A stretch of 64,000 nucleotides of DNA from SZUA-359 sp039809125 (GTDB lineage Bacteria > Patescibacteriota > Saccharimonadia > Saccharimonadales > Saccharimonadaceae). The stretch's first letter is position 1. The number at the start of each line of letters is the position of its first letter. The notes beneath the pieces were generated by a model. It saw only the letters and a program-made list of their open reading frames with translations. It was not told the origin of the DNA and searched no databases. The stretch spans positions 11,691-75,690 of the forward strand of contig JBDHUM010000002.1 of the NCBI GenBank assembly GCA_039809125.1, read 5' to 3'. The position numbers and the translations under genes were made by a program. This document shows positions 18,470 to 26,375 of this stretch, piece by piece.

Positions 18470-19812
18470 ATAGTTAGCTTAAGTCGTTGCTCTTCAGTTT
18501 GAAAAAGACCCACTTCTTGATCAACTCGTTTAAGCACGCTTTCTATGATTTTTTCAGACACGTTCTCGCCGTAGATATTACCAATTTTCGACATAGCTTG
18601 ATTGTTCATAGCGCCCTTAATAATTTCGACAACGAAATCACTATCAATTGGGGGCGCCTGAATGTTGCTACCAGCCAAGATTGATTCACCGCGGTCTGTG
18701 CCAAAGCGTAACGTAACGCATGGAACACCTAAAATATTCATCTCTTCTTGCATGCTGCCAGAGTCGGTGGCAACGGCGGCGCAACGTCGCATGGCTGCAA
18801 TTACGTCACGATAATATGGCCAGACATCTGAGTAGATAAAGGTTTGTGGGTATTCTTTAACAAGCGTTTCAATGCGGCCGCGTAAACCAAACGTGTCTAT
18901 CGCCTCTTCAGTTCCGAATAGTGAAATAAGTAGTACGTGACCTCCGTCTCGTACTAATTTTTCCATCGCATCAATCAAAACGGTAAACCGCGTCTTATCT
19001 TGAGTGTTTTCGCGCCGGTGAATACAAAAACGGACAAATTTACCATTTTCGAGCTGTGGATAGGTGGTAAAAATGGTTGATTTGTCTGAATCGGCAATGG
19101 CTAGCTTTGTGGCATCGGCGACCGTATTGCCGACTACCTCAATAGTTGATGCATCAAAACCTTCTGCAAGCATAAACTGCCTATCAAGTTCTACTGGTGC
19201 GGCGTGATAACCAGAGGCTGGTTCGGAAACACGTGTATTGTACTGCTCGGGAAAAGGTTCCATGCTACCAAGCTCAAAATTGTCGCGAACATGTTGCGCC
19301 TGATAGTACTCCTGCCAGTCGAATTGACCGTTTTTAAAATCGTTATAAAACTTTTCATAAATATCGCGTTTTGGCGTAAGTGTTCGAATTCCGGCTTCAA
19401 CGTGCACGCAGGCAACGCGGTGCATGTACGAACCTAGACCGATTGCCATGGATGTGCTTGTATCACCGTGAATGTAGGGGATAGGTGTTTTGCCATTCTT
19501 TAGTAAGTAATCAAGTACCTCGCCGAATCGTTCAATCATCTGTGCAATTTTACTGTGAAGCGATCCGTCAATCGACAAATGGATATCTACCTCTAGCCCA
19601 AACTCTTCTTCCATACCGCCGCTGTAACGAAAGTCATGGTGTTGACCGGTATGACAAAGCAAAACAAACTCCCCGCGCTGACGCAGTTCATTGTAGAGGG
19701 GTGCTTGTTTAATAATATCTGGCTTCGTGGCGATGGTTACAATGTGAACGATTTTTTTCTCAGAACTAGCAATTTTTTTAAGACTTGTTTCGTTAAAATA
19801 TTTTGGTGACAT
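18466..19812 (-). CDS. wecB: UDP-N-acetylglucosamine 2-epimerase (non-hydrolysing)
   Basis: 448 aa, longer than the usual 370-390. Family signatures are HTGQHHDF, YIHGDTSTSMAIG, HVEAGIRTLTP, VVGNTVADA, RRENTQDKTRF and TDSGSMQEEMNILGVPCVTLRFGT. The enzyme makes UDP-ManNAc from UDP-GlcNAc for surface polysaccharide. The extra length sits after HVEAGIRTLTP, where about 55 residues of Tyr/Phe/Gln-rich sequence replace the compact FPEE segment. The Shine-Dalgarno AGGAG overlaps the manC stop, so it is cotranscribed with manC. Confidence 0.9.
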   Translation of the reverse strand: MSPKYFNETSLKKIASSEKKIVHIVTIATKPDIIKQAPLYNELRQRGEFVLLCHTGQHHDFRYSGGMEEEFGLEVDIHLSIDGSLHSKIAQMIERFGEVLDYLLKNGKTPIPYIHGDTSTSMAIGLGSYMHRVACVHVEAGIRTLTPKRDIYEKFYNDFKNGQFDWQEYYQAQHVRDNFELGSMEPFPEQYNTRVSEPASGYHAAPVELDRQFMLAEGFDASTIEVVGNTVADATKLAIADSDKSTIFTTYPQLENGKFVRFCIHRRENTQDKTRFTVLIDAMEKLVRDGGHVLLISLFGTEEAIDTFGLRGRIETLVKEYPQTFIYSDVWPYYRDVIAAMRRCAAVATDSGSMQEEMNILGVPCVTLRFGTDRGESILAGSNIQAPPIDSDFVVEIIKGAMNNQAMSKIGNIYGENVSEKIIESVLKRVDQEVGLFQTEEQRLKLTI

Positions 19813-19820
19813 ACATTCTC

Positions 19821-20906
19821 CTATAGGTAGTCATTTAGTCCGCGCTGTTTTATTGCTTCAAGAACCGCTTTGACATCCTGGGTGTGTGCTTTATCGAGTA
19901 CGAGCAGAGCGTCTTTTGTGTCAACAATAACCACGTTGTCGAGCCCTACTGTTGCAACAAGCTTTTTACTATCTTCGACTCGCACCATGCAGTTTGTGCT
20001 ATCAATATTAATGTATTGCTGACCGTTACCGACTGTTTTATCTGGATTACCGCCAACTTCAGCCAGTAAATCGTGAAGTGTGTCCCAGTTACCAATGTCA
20101 CTCCAGTCGAAACTAGCAGCGACAAGTGCAAGAGGAAACCGCGATGCATTAATGATATCAATTTCTTGCGATTTAATTGGCACCGTCTCAAAATCAGCCT
20201 GTTTTCCTGAACTCAGATAGGCTTTGACACCTTTCATGATTGCGGGGTCAGCTTCTTCGTACGCCTCGATCAATGTTTGAGCCTTAAAGCAAGAGTACGC
20301 TGTATTCCAGTAGTACTCACCAGAATCAAGGTAAGCTTTGGCAACTTTCAATCCTGGTTTCTCAACAAATTTTTCTACCGAATAGATCAACGGATTGTCG
20401 TTAATTTTTTGCTCGATTTTGATATAGCCAAGACCAGTATCAGGCTTGGTCGGTTTAACTCCAACTATTGCAATTGATTTTTGGTGTTTTTCGATAAAAC
20501 TAAACGCTGTTCTCATTGACTCGTGAAAGAGATCGTTGCCTTTTACAGCGTGGTCCGATGCCAAGCTGAAAATAATAGCTTCCGCGTCACGTCGATATAT
20601 CGTCTCTGAAAACAAAGCAAACGCTGCTGTAGTACCGCGGGCAACTGGTTCGACAATGACGTTATCGTAAGGAACCTGAGGTAGAATCTCTCGAATCTTA
20701 TCAGCATAGTTTGTGGTTGTCGAGATAAATAGATTTTCATACGGAACAACATCAGCTAATCGCTCAGCTGTTTCTTCTATTAGCGTTTTGTCACTGACTA
20801 GCTTTTGAATTTGTTTCGGCAGTTCTTTTCGACTGATTGGCCAGAGCCGCGTGCCAGATCCACCAGCAACAATAATGGCATAGTGATGACTATTAGTCCG
20901 ACTCAT
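19821..20906 (-). CDS. manC: Mannose-1-phosphate guanylyltransferase
   Basis: 361 aa from the ATG at 20906; AGGAGG lies 12 nt upstream, and an open extension to 20999 lacks signals. The nucleotidyltransferase signature AIIVAGGSGTRLWPISRKELPKQ is at the N-terminus, with EPVARGTTAAFAL, SLASDHAV, GLGYIKIE, FVEKPGLKVA and WNTAYSCF following, the pattern of GDP-mannose pyrophosphorylases. It makes GDP-mannose for glycan synthesis. The C-terminal isomerase domain of bifunctional forms is absent. It is followed by wecB in the same transcript. Confidence 0.9.
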   Translation of the reverse strand: MSRTNSHHYAIIVAGGSGTRLWPISRKELPKQIQKLVSDKTLIEETAERLADVVPYENLFISTTTNYADKIREILPQVPYDNVIVEPVARGTTAAFALFSETIYRRDAEAIIFSLASDHAVKGNDLFHESMRTAFSFIEKHQKSIAIVGVKPTKPDTGLGYIKIEQKINDNPLIYSVEKFVEKPGLKVAKAYLDSGEYYWNTAYSCFKAQTLIEAYEEADPAIMKGVKAYLSSGKQADFETVPIKSQEIDIINASRFPLALVAASFDWSDIGNWDTLHDLLAEVGGNPDKTVGNGQQYINIDSTNCMVRVEDSKKLVATVGLDNVVIVDTKDALLVLDKAHTQDVKAVLEAIKQRGLNDYL

Positions 20907-21011
20907 TGTAGTTAGTAACCTCCTTTGTGTGTAGTATACCCACCCATTAGGTATATTATACCGTACATCACGGTAATTACAGACGTAATCTAAACCCAAA
21001 TATTGAAGACG

Positions 21012-21422
21012 TTACTCTTTTCGAAACACAACTTGTGAGTAGCATATATAGTTCCATGTGAGAGAGATAAGTGTCGCAAAAATCTTACTAATAAATAGAC
21101 CTAGTCGACCATCACCGGTTAGTTCAGTTGCGAACCCGAGTGTGATTTGTATAACAAGTGTTTGTAATACCCATAACCCAAACAAGGTAACGGCGACAAA
21201 CAGTAGTATCCGACGAACTATTTTTCCGCCTGAGTTCTTAAAGGTGTAGTTCTGGTTTGCGAAAAAGCTGAAGACAAATGCAACCGAAGTCGAAATAATG
21301 TTTGAAAGTGCTACTGGTAAACCTAACGACTGAAGAATAAAAAGAAGACCAAAATCAAGACCCGTATTTATGGCTCCGACAAACGTGAATCTGCCTAATT
21401 GTGATCTATTTTTCGCGTCCAT
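21012..21422 (-). CDS. GtrA-like membrane protein
   Basis: 136 aa with four predicted membrane helices and the GtrA pattern: GRFTFVGAINTGLDFG at the start, FFANQNYTFKN in the first cytoplasmic loop, and YSQVVFRKE at the end. GtrA proteins are thought to flip or present polyprenyl-linked sugars made by GtrB-like enzymes, and the upstream overlapping gene is exactly such a GT2. The start at 21422 (MDAKNRSQL) is preferred; an upstream in-frame ATG at 21479 lies deep in the neighbouring gene. Overlap with the GT2 gene is 17 nt. Confidence 0.8.
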   Translation of the reverse strand: MDAKNRSQLGRFTFVGAINTGLDFGLLFILQSLGLPVALSNIISTSVAFVFSFFANQNYTFKNSGGKIVRRILLFVAVTLFGLWVLQTLVIQITLGFATELTGDGRLGLFISKIFATLISLTWNYICYSQVVFRKE

Positions 21423-22359
21423 GAGCTTTCGCCTGATGATATTCTTCGACAAAGTAAAGTGGTCGATGCTTGGTTTCATTGAAAATACGAGCTATGTATT
21501 CTCCTATAATTCCCAGACTGAGCAATTGAATGCCGCCTAGAAATAAGATTACAGCCATGAGCGATGAATATCCGTCACCAGTAGAAACACCGAACAGCGG
21601 CCGAATGAGTAGGTAAACGATAAATATAAACGCAATCAGTGAAATCATCACACCCGCGAGCGAAGCAATGCGTAGCGGTGTTGTTGTAAAGCTGGTAATT
21701 CCATCAATCGCTAGGTTGACTAGTTTACGATAGTTCCACTTGGTTGAACCAGCAGCGCGCGGATCACGATCGTAGAGAATCTCTTTTTTCTTAAATCCAA
21801 TCCAACTGTACATTCCTTTGGTATAACGTTCTGATTCGCGAAACTCGCGCAAAGCATCGATAAATCGGCGACTGACTAATCGAAAATCGCCTGTATCTAC
21901 CTGGATGGGAATACTTGTAGATGATTGAAGCAGTCGATAATAGACGCGACTGGTAAGTTTTTTCAACCAGGTTTCGCCGCTTCGACTGCGGCGTTTAGCA
22001 TACACGTCGTCGTATCCCTGTTCCCATAGATCAATCATACTTGGAATCAGTTCTGGCGGGTCTTGCAAATCAGCATCGATAATCACCATGGCGTCACCGT
22101 GCACGTGATCGAAGCCAGCTAACATAGAAACCTCTTTACCAAAGTTTCGCGAAAGATTGAGGTAGCTTACTCTCGGATCGAGCTTTGCCTGTTTTTTGAT
22201 AATTGATAGTGTATTATCATGACTGCCATCATTAACAAACAAAAATTCAAACTCAAAGTTATCGGTATCGCGGGCAAGCTTACCGAGTCGCTCAAAGAGC
22301 ATTGTCAACACGGGCTCTTCATTATAAACGGGAATAAGAATTGAAATAAGTTTTTTCAT
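21406..22359 (-). CDS. GtrB/DPM1-like GT2 glycosyltransferase with two C-terminal helices
   Basis: 317 aa from MKKLISILIPVYNEE. GT-A fold with LFVNDGSHDNT, the metal site DADLQDPPELI, and QVDTGDFRLVSRR; two membrane helices follow at about residues 225-250 and 262-285. This is the layout of polyprenyl-phosphate glucosyl-/mannosyltransferases (GtrB, ArnC, DPM1-like). With the GtrA-like gene it probably builds and presents a polyprenyl-P-sugar for modifying the surface glycan. It lies 10 nt after sucD. Confidence 0.88.
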   Translation of the reverse strand: MKKLISILIPVYNEEPVLTMLFERLGKLARDTDNFEFEFLFVNDGSHDNTLSIIKKQAKLDPRVSYLNLSRNFGKEVSMLAGFDHVHGDAMVIIDADLQDPPELIPSMIDLWEQGYDDVYAKRRSRSGETWLKKLTSRVYYRLLQSSTSIPIQVDTGDFRLVSRRFIDALREFRESERYTKGMYSWIGFKKKEILYDRDPRAAGSTKWNYRKLVNLAIDGITSFTTTPLRIASLAGVMISLIAFIFIVYLLIRPLFGVSTGDGYSSLMAVILFLGGIQLLSLGIIGEYIARIFNETKHRPLYFVEEYHQAKAHGREK

Positions 22360-22369
22360 ATAGTTACTA

Positions 22370-23233
22370 TTATAGCGTGATCGAGTCAATTAGTTCAGTG
22401 ATGCTGCTAGCAGTTGTGATACCGTGCTCTGCGAGATAGCTTGTCTTAGCAGTAGCCGACTCAAGCTGATTGGTACCGAGGATTGCACCAGCGTGTCCCA
22501 TCTGAACGCCAACTGGAGCATTGTGGCCTGCAATATAGGCATATACAGGCTTGGTTACGTTGTTTTTGATATAATCGGCAGCTAAAACTTCATCGATGCC
22601 GCCAATTTCCCCAATCATAATAATTTGTTCGACATTGCTATCGGCCTCAAACAGCTGAAGACAATCAATAAAACTTGATCCGCGGATCATGTCACCTCCA
22701 ATGCCGATGACATATCTTTGACCAATGTCACGACGCGTTAGGAGATCCATCGCTTCGTAAGTCAGTGTGCCACTTCGACTAACGATCGCTGTCCTACCAG
22801 GTTTAGATAAATGGGCTGGAATAATACCAAGACTATGAACACCAGGCAGGAGTACGCCGGGACAATTTGGGCCGATCATGATTGACGAACTATTTTCTAG
22901 TCGTTGTTTAATTTGCAGCATATCATGTACTGGAATATGTTCAGTTATGGTGATAATCAGCGGTACCTTCATGTCGATCGCTTCAAAAATAGCCGGCTTG
23001 GTGAATGGGGCGGGCACAAAAACAACCGACACGTCAACGGGGTGATCGTGTTTGATGTCGGCGATGGATTTGTAGACTGGAATATCGTCGAGCTTGGTGC
23101 CTGGTTTTGTCGGTGAAGTACCGGCTACGATATTGGTTCCATAGCGTAGCATGTTTCGCGTATGAAAACTACCGTGTTTGCCAGTGATTCCCTGTACGAT
23201 GATGTTTTTTGCACTGAATAATTCTGGGGTCAC
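22370..23233 (-). CDS. sucD: Succinate-CoA ligase alpha subunit
   Basis: 287 aa from the GTG at 23233, which overlaps the sucC stop (GTGA) and has AAGGAG 7-8 nt upstream. CoA-binding N-terminal domain (IIVQGITGKHGSFHTRNM), then IGPNCPGVL, SRSGTLTYE, GIGGD and the active-site His in GHAGAILG; all are conserved in the family. The enzyme interconverts succinyl-CoA and succinate with NDP/NTP exchange; related acyl-CoA synthetases cannot be fully excluded. No other TCA-cycle gene is in the window. Confidence 0.88.
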   Translation of the reverse strand: MTPELFSAKNIIVQGITGKHGSFHTRNMLRYGTNIVAGTSPTKPGTKLDDIPVYKSIADIKHDHPVDVSVVFVPAPFTKPAIFEAIDMKVPLIITITEHIPVHDMLQIKQRLENSSSIMIGPNCPGVLLPGVHSLGIIPAHLSKPGRTAIVSRSGTLTYEAMDLLTRRDIGQRYVIGIGGDMIRGSSFIDCLQLFEADSNVEQIIMIGEIGGIDEVLAADYIKNNVTKPVYAYIAGHNAPVGVQMGHAGAILGTNQLESATAKTSYLAEHGITTASSITELIDSITL

Positions 23234-24297
23234 GGTGCAAGCTCCTTTAAACACTCGTTGAGGCTTTGGTACAGATGCAGCTGGCTTTGGGATAGTAGTT
23301 TAGCTGCCTCTTCACTACGATTGCCACTCAAACGAATTAGTAAGCGGGGCAGACTAGAAAACTGTTTTTGGCTGTCGATGATGGCTTTGGCTACTGTGTC
23401 GCACTGAACAATTCCACCAAAAATGTTAATAATTATTGTGTCAACGTTTTTAAATTTCAGGATTTTCTTAAAGCTTTCAACGATTTGTTCGGTGGTGGCT
23501 GAACCGCCAATATCAAGAAAATTAGATGGTGTTAGGCCGGCGGCAACTACAGCGTCTACAGTTGCCATGGCGAGGCCGGCGCCGTTAGCTATAGTTGCAA
23601 CGCTGCCGAACTCATTGAGTAAAATAAAATTGGCATCGTGAGGTTTGTCCTCGAAACTCCAGTCGGGATGGCGAAACAATGCTGCATCATCTAGAACTAT
23701 TTTGCAGTCACCAGCAATGAACTGACCGTCATGCGTCAGAAAAAGCGGATTAATCTCGAGAAGCGTCGCATCGGATTTGACAAATGTTTCATAGAGCTGT
23801 TGGATGATATCACCGAGTAGGAAGGCTTTTTCTGGAATGTTGAAAACATCAGCCAGCTCGTCGATAGCTGCGTCATCAATCCCGCCATTTTTTATGGTAT
23901 ATTTCCTAAACTCCGCCGAATCATGTGACTCGACCTCGACGCCGCCCTCCTGGTGAGCGATCAGCTCGATTGCAGCCACTTCGCGATTGATGATAAACGA
24001 CAGATACAATTCATTGACAACGTCAACTGCTTCCTCTACGAGGATGGTGTTTGGTTTGTAGCCTTTTATCTCTTGTGCAAAAATCGCCTCTCGGGCTGCC
24101 TGATACTCGTTGGAATCATGAACTATCTTTATTCCGCCTGCTTTGCCGCGTCCGCCGGCTGGCACCTGTGATTTGACGACAACAGGAAAAGCCGATGGCT
24201 TTTCCTTTGACTCTTCTCTCAAAACTAACACCTCCGTTGGCACAGGCACAGCGAATGCTCGTAGTAACCGCTTTGACTCGTACTCAAGTAACCTCAT
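23230..24297 (-). CDS. sucC: Succinate-CoA ligase beta subunit (ATP-grasp)
   Basis: 355 aa, slightly shorter than the common 385-400. Begins MRLLEYESKRLLRAFAVPVP; the ATP-grasp nucleotide site KSQVPAGGRGKAGG, the metal-binding LLEINPLFLT and the C-terminal NFLDIGGSATTEQ and IFGGIVQCD motifs are intact. It pairs with sucD. A TATACT box at 24310-24305 ends 7 nt before the ATG, so translation is probably leaderless. The operon sucC-sucD-GT2-gtrA runs away from the wzm-wzt operon across a 55-bp divergent promoter region. Confidence 0.9.
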   Translation of the reverse strand: MRLLEYESKRLLRAFAVPVPTEVLVLREESKEKPSAFPVVVKSQVPAGGRGKAGGIKIVHDSNEYQAAREAIFAQEIKGYKPNTILVEEAVDVVNELYLSFIINREVAAIELIAHQEGGVEVESHDSAEFRKYTIKNGGIDDAAIDELADVFNIPEKAFLLGDIIQQLYETFVKSDATLLEINPLFLTHDGQFIAGDCKIVLDDAALFRHPDWSFEDKPHDANFILLNEFGSVATIANGAGLAMATVDAVVAAGLTPSNFLDIGGSATTEQIVESFKKILKFKNVDTIIINIFGGIVQCDTVAKAIIDSQKQFSSLPRLLIRLSGNRSEEAAKLLSQSQLHLYQSLNECLKELAP

Positions 24298-24304
24298 AGA
24301 TGCT

Positions 24305-24343
24305 AGTATATACTACCACCTGCCTCTACGAAGATGATATAAT
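24305..24343. promoter_or_regulatory. Back-to-back leaderless promoters, sucC / wzm
   Basis: TATACT on minus at 24310-24305 ends 7 nt before the sucC ATG. On plus, extended -10 TGATATAAT at 24335-24343 ends 9 nt before the wzm ATG. Only 55 bp separate the two start codons, leaving no room for ribosome-binding leaders. Confidence 0.6.
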
Positions 24344-24352
24344 GTGAGCTGA

Positions 24353-25168
24353 ATGTGGAGTAAATACAAAGCAAAATATCGGTATTCGCTTATCCTCTTG
24401 CGTGAGTTGGTGATAACCGATTTTAAATTACGCTACCAAGGATCAGTTTTAGGCTATTTGTGGTCATTACTTCGCCCACTTTTTTTATTTTTGATTCTAT
24501 ATTTAGTATTTGTTTACTTCCTAAGAATCGGTGGAGATGTACCGCACTGGCCGGTTGCGATGTTGCTTGGAATTGTGATGTGGAACTTCTTCTCGGAAGT
24601 AACAAATATCGGCGTGACTTCCATAGTTAACCGCAGTGATTTGATACGCAAGATAAACTTTCCAAAATATGTAATCGTACTCGCTAGTAGTGTTTCAGCT
24701 CTTATCAATCTAGCAATTAACCTTGTTGTAATTGCCGTATTTATGTTGGTAAGCCAAGTCGATTTGTCGTGGACGATACTGCTCGCGCCGCTATATATTC
24801 TAGAGATGTTTGTGTTTGCACTAGGCTTGGCGTTTTTGCTGGGCGCATTATTTGTGAAGTTGCGTGACATCAACTACATTTGGGAAATTATCATGCAGGG
24901 CCTCTTTTATGCATCGATTGTCATCTATCCGGCCACAATGGTTATTGCGATGAGTTCCAAAGTTGCTGCTGTACTGATGCTTAATCCCATTGCCCAAGTT
25001 ATCCAGGACCTGCGATATTCGATGGTGAGTCACGACATGCCGACGCTGTACAGTGTATCTCAAAGCCCACTTCTTGCGGCCGTGCCGATAGTAATCGTAC
25101 TGATCACGTTCGTTGTCGGTGCATGGTACTTCAAAAAGCGCTCGCCGAACTTCGCGGAGGAGGTGTGA
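24353..25168 (+). CDS. wzm: Polysaccharide ABC exporter permease (Wzm/TagG-like)
   Basis: 271 aa, ABC-2 type, six predicted membrane helices, with the family's N-terminal cytoplasmic LRELVITDFKLRYQGSVLGYLWSLLRPL and a C-terminal YFKKRSPNFAEEV tail. It forms the channel of an ABC exporter that moves undecaprenyl-linked glycans across the membrane, with the wzt product directly downstream. The stop is followed one base later by wzt. Leaderless start (see promoter). Confidence 0.9.
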   Translation: MWSKYKAKYRYSLILLRELVITDFKLRYQGSVLGYLWSLLRPLFLFLILYLVFVYFLRIGGDVPHWPVAMLLGIVMWNFFSEVTNIGVTSIVNRSDLIRKINFPKYVIVLASSVSALINLAINLVVIAVFMLVSQVDLSWTILLAPLYILEMFVFALGLAFLLGALFVKLRDINYIWEIIMQGLFYASIVIYPATMVIAMSSKVAAVLMLNPIAQVIQDLRYSMVSHDMPTLYSVSQSPLLAAVPIVIVLITFVVGAWYFKKRSPNFAEEV

Positions 25169-25169
25169 T

Positions 25170-26375
25170 ATGGCCGACAAGCAACCCGATACACAGACAG
25201 TCATTCGCGTAAAAGACGTGCACAAAGATTTTCATCTGCCGCACGAAAAGAGCAACTCGCTCAAGAGCATGATAGTCAACGTCTTTAAGAAAAAAGACAA
25301 AGAAGTTGAAACACAACATGCGCTTCGCGGTGTATCATTTGAAATTAAAAAAGGCGAATTTTTTGGCATCGTCGGTCGCAACGGTAGCGGGAAGAGCACG
25401 TTACTCAAGATAATCGCGGAAATTTATCGCCCCACAAAAGGCTCTGTCAAAGTAAAAGGCAAACTCGTTCCGTTTATCGAGCTTGGAGTCGGATTCAACC
25501 CTGAGCTTACAGGGAGAGAGAATGTTTTTCTCAACGGTGCACTACTAGGGTTTAGTCGCAAAGAGGTTGAATCTAAGTATAAACAGATAGTTGAATTCGC
25601 TGAACTTGAAGAGTTCATGGATCAAAAGCTTAAGAATTATTCGAGTGGTATGCAGGTTCGGCTAGCGTTTGCAGTAGCTATACAGGCGGAGGGGGATATA
25701 TTAGTACTGGATGAGGTTTTGGCCGTAGGGGACGAAGCCTTCCAGAGAAAATGCTACGACTATTTCTCTGACTTAAGGCGTGATGGAAAAACTGTCGTCC
25801 TAGTAACGCACAGCATGGACACTGTTCAGAGGTTTTGTACCCGAGCTATCCTAATCGATAAATCCCATAAGATGGTATCGGGTAGTCCTATGGAGGTGGC
25901 TCAAATATATAGGGAGCTAAATGACCAAGAAGGCGTAACGGTTACACAAACAAAAGGTAGGCCAAATACTGGAACTAAATATCTTGAAGCCGATGTAGAT
26001 GTTACTGAAAATGATGAAGAAGTGGCCTTTAATGTAGAACTATTACCCAAGCAAGACTTGGAAGATCCTATAATTGCTATCGAGGTTTTTAAGGAAGACG
26101 GTGAGCAAGTTATTAGATGGGTTACGGATGAGAAGGTTAAAGAGGAAGTGAAACTTACAGCGAGAAAGAAATTTAATCTTGAACTTAGACTTCAGAATAT
26201 CTTTCCAGTTGGTAAGTTTTCAGTACGTCTTTTAGTTAGGCGACGCGATCGGTCTGCCGACTATGGTATATTTAACGGTATTGCTGAATTTGAAATAAAA
26301 AATAAAACTAGACACGAGCACGGAATACTTTGGAGGCCGAACGAGAAATTCTCGATCAAAACTTATAATGAATAA
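25170..26375 (+). CDS. wzt: Polysaccharide ABC exporter ATPase with C-terminal glycan-binding-like domain (Wzt)
   Basis: 401 aa from the ATG at 25170, with GGAGGAGG just upstream. The ATPase half has Walker A GRNGSGKSTLLK, the ABC signature YSSGMQVRLAFAVA, Walker B DILVLDEVLAVGD and a switch His in VTHSMD. Residues about 265-401 form an extra beta-rich domain as in Wzt proteins that recognise the finished end of the O-chain. It ends by overlapping the next gene by 8 nt, so the exporter and downstream glycan genes form one operon. Confidence 0.9.
   Translation: MADKQPDTQTVIRVKDVHKDFHLPHEKSNSLKSMIVNVFKKKDKEVETQHALRGVSFEIKKGEFFGIVGRNGSGKSTLLKIIAEIYRPTKGSVKVKGKLVPFIELGVGFNPELTGRENVFLNGALLGFSRKEVESKYKQIVEFAELEEFMDQKLKNYSSGMQVRLAFAVAIQAEGDILVLDEVLAVGDEAFQRKCYDYFSDLRRDGKTVVLVTHSMDTVQRFCTRAILIDKSHKMVSGSPMEVAQIYRELNDQEGVTVTQTKGRPNTGTKYLEADVDVTENDEEVAFNVELLPKQDLEDPIIAIEVFKEDGEQVIRWVTDEKVKEEVKLTARKKFNLELRLQNIFPVGKFSVRLLVRRRDRSADYGIFNGIAEFEIKNKTRHEHGILWRPNEKFSIKTYNE

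Noticed and set aside
24848..25225. 125-codon minus-strand frame opposite wzm/wzt
   Set aside because: Antisense to two well supported genes; no family resemblance or ribosome-binding site.
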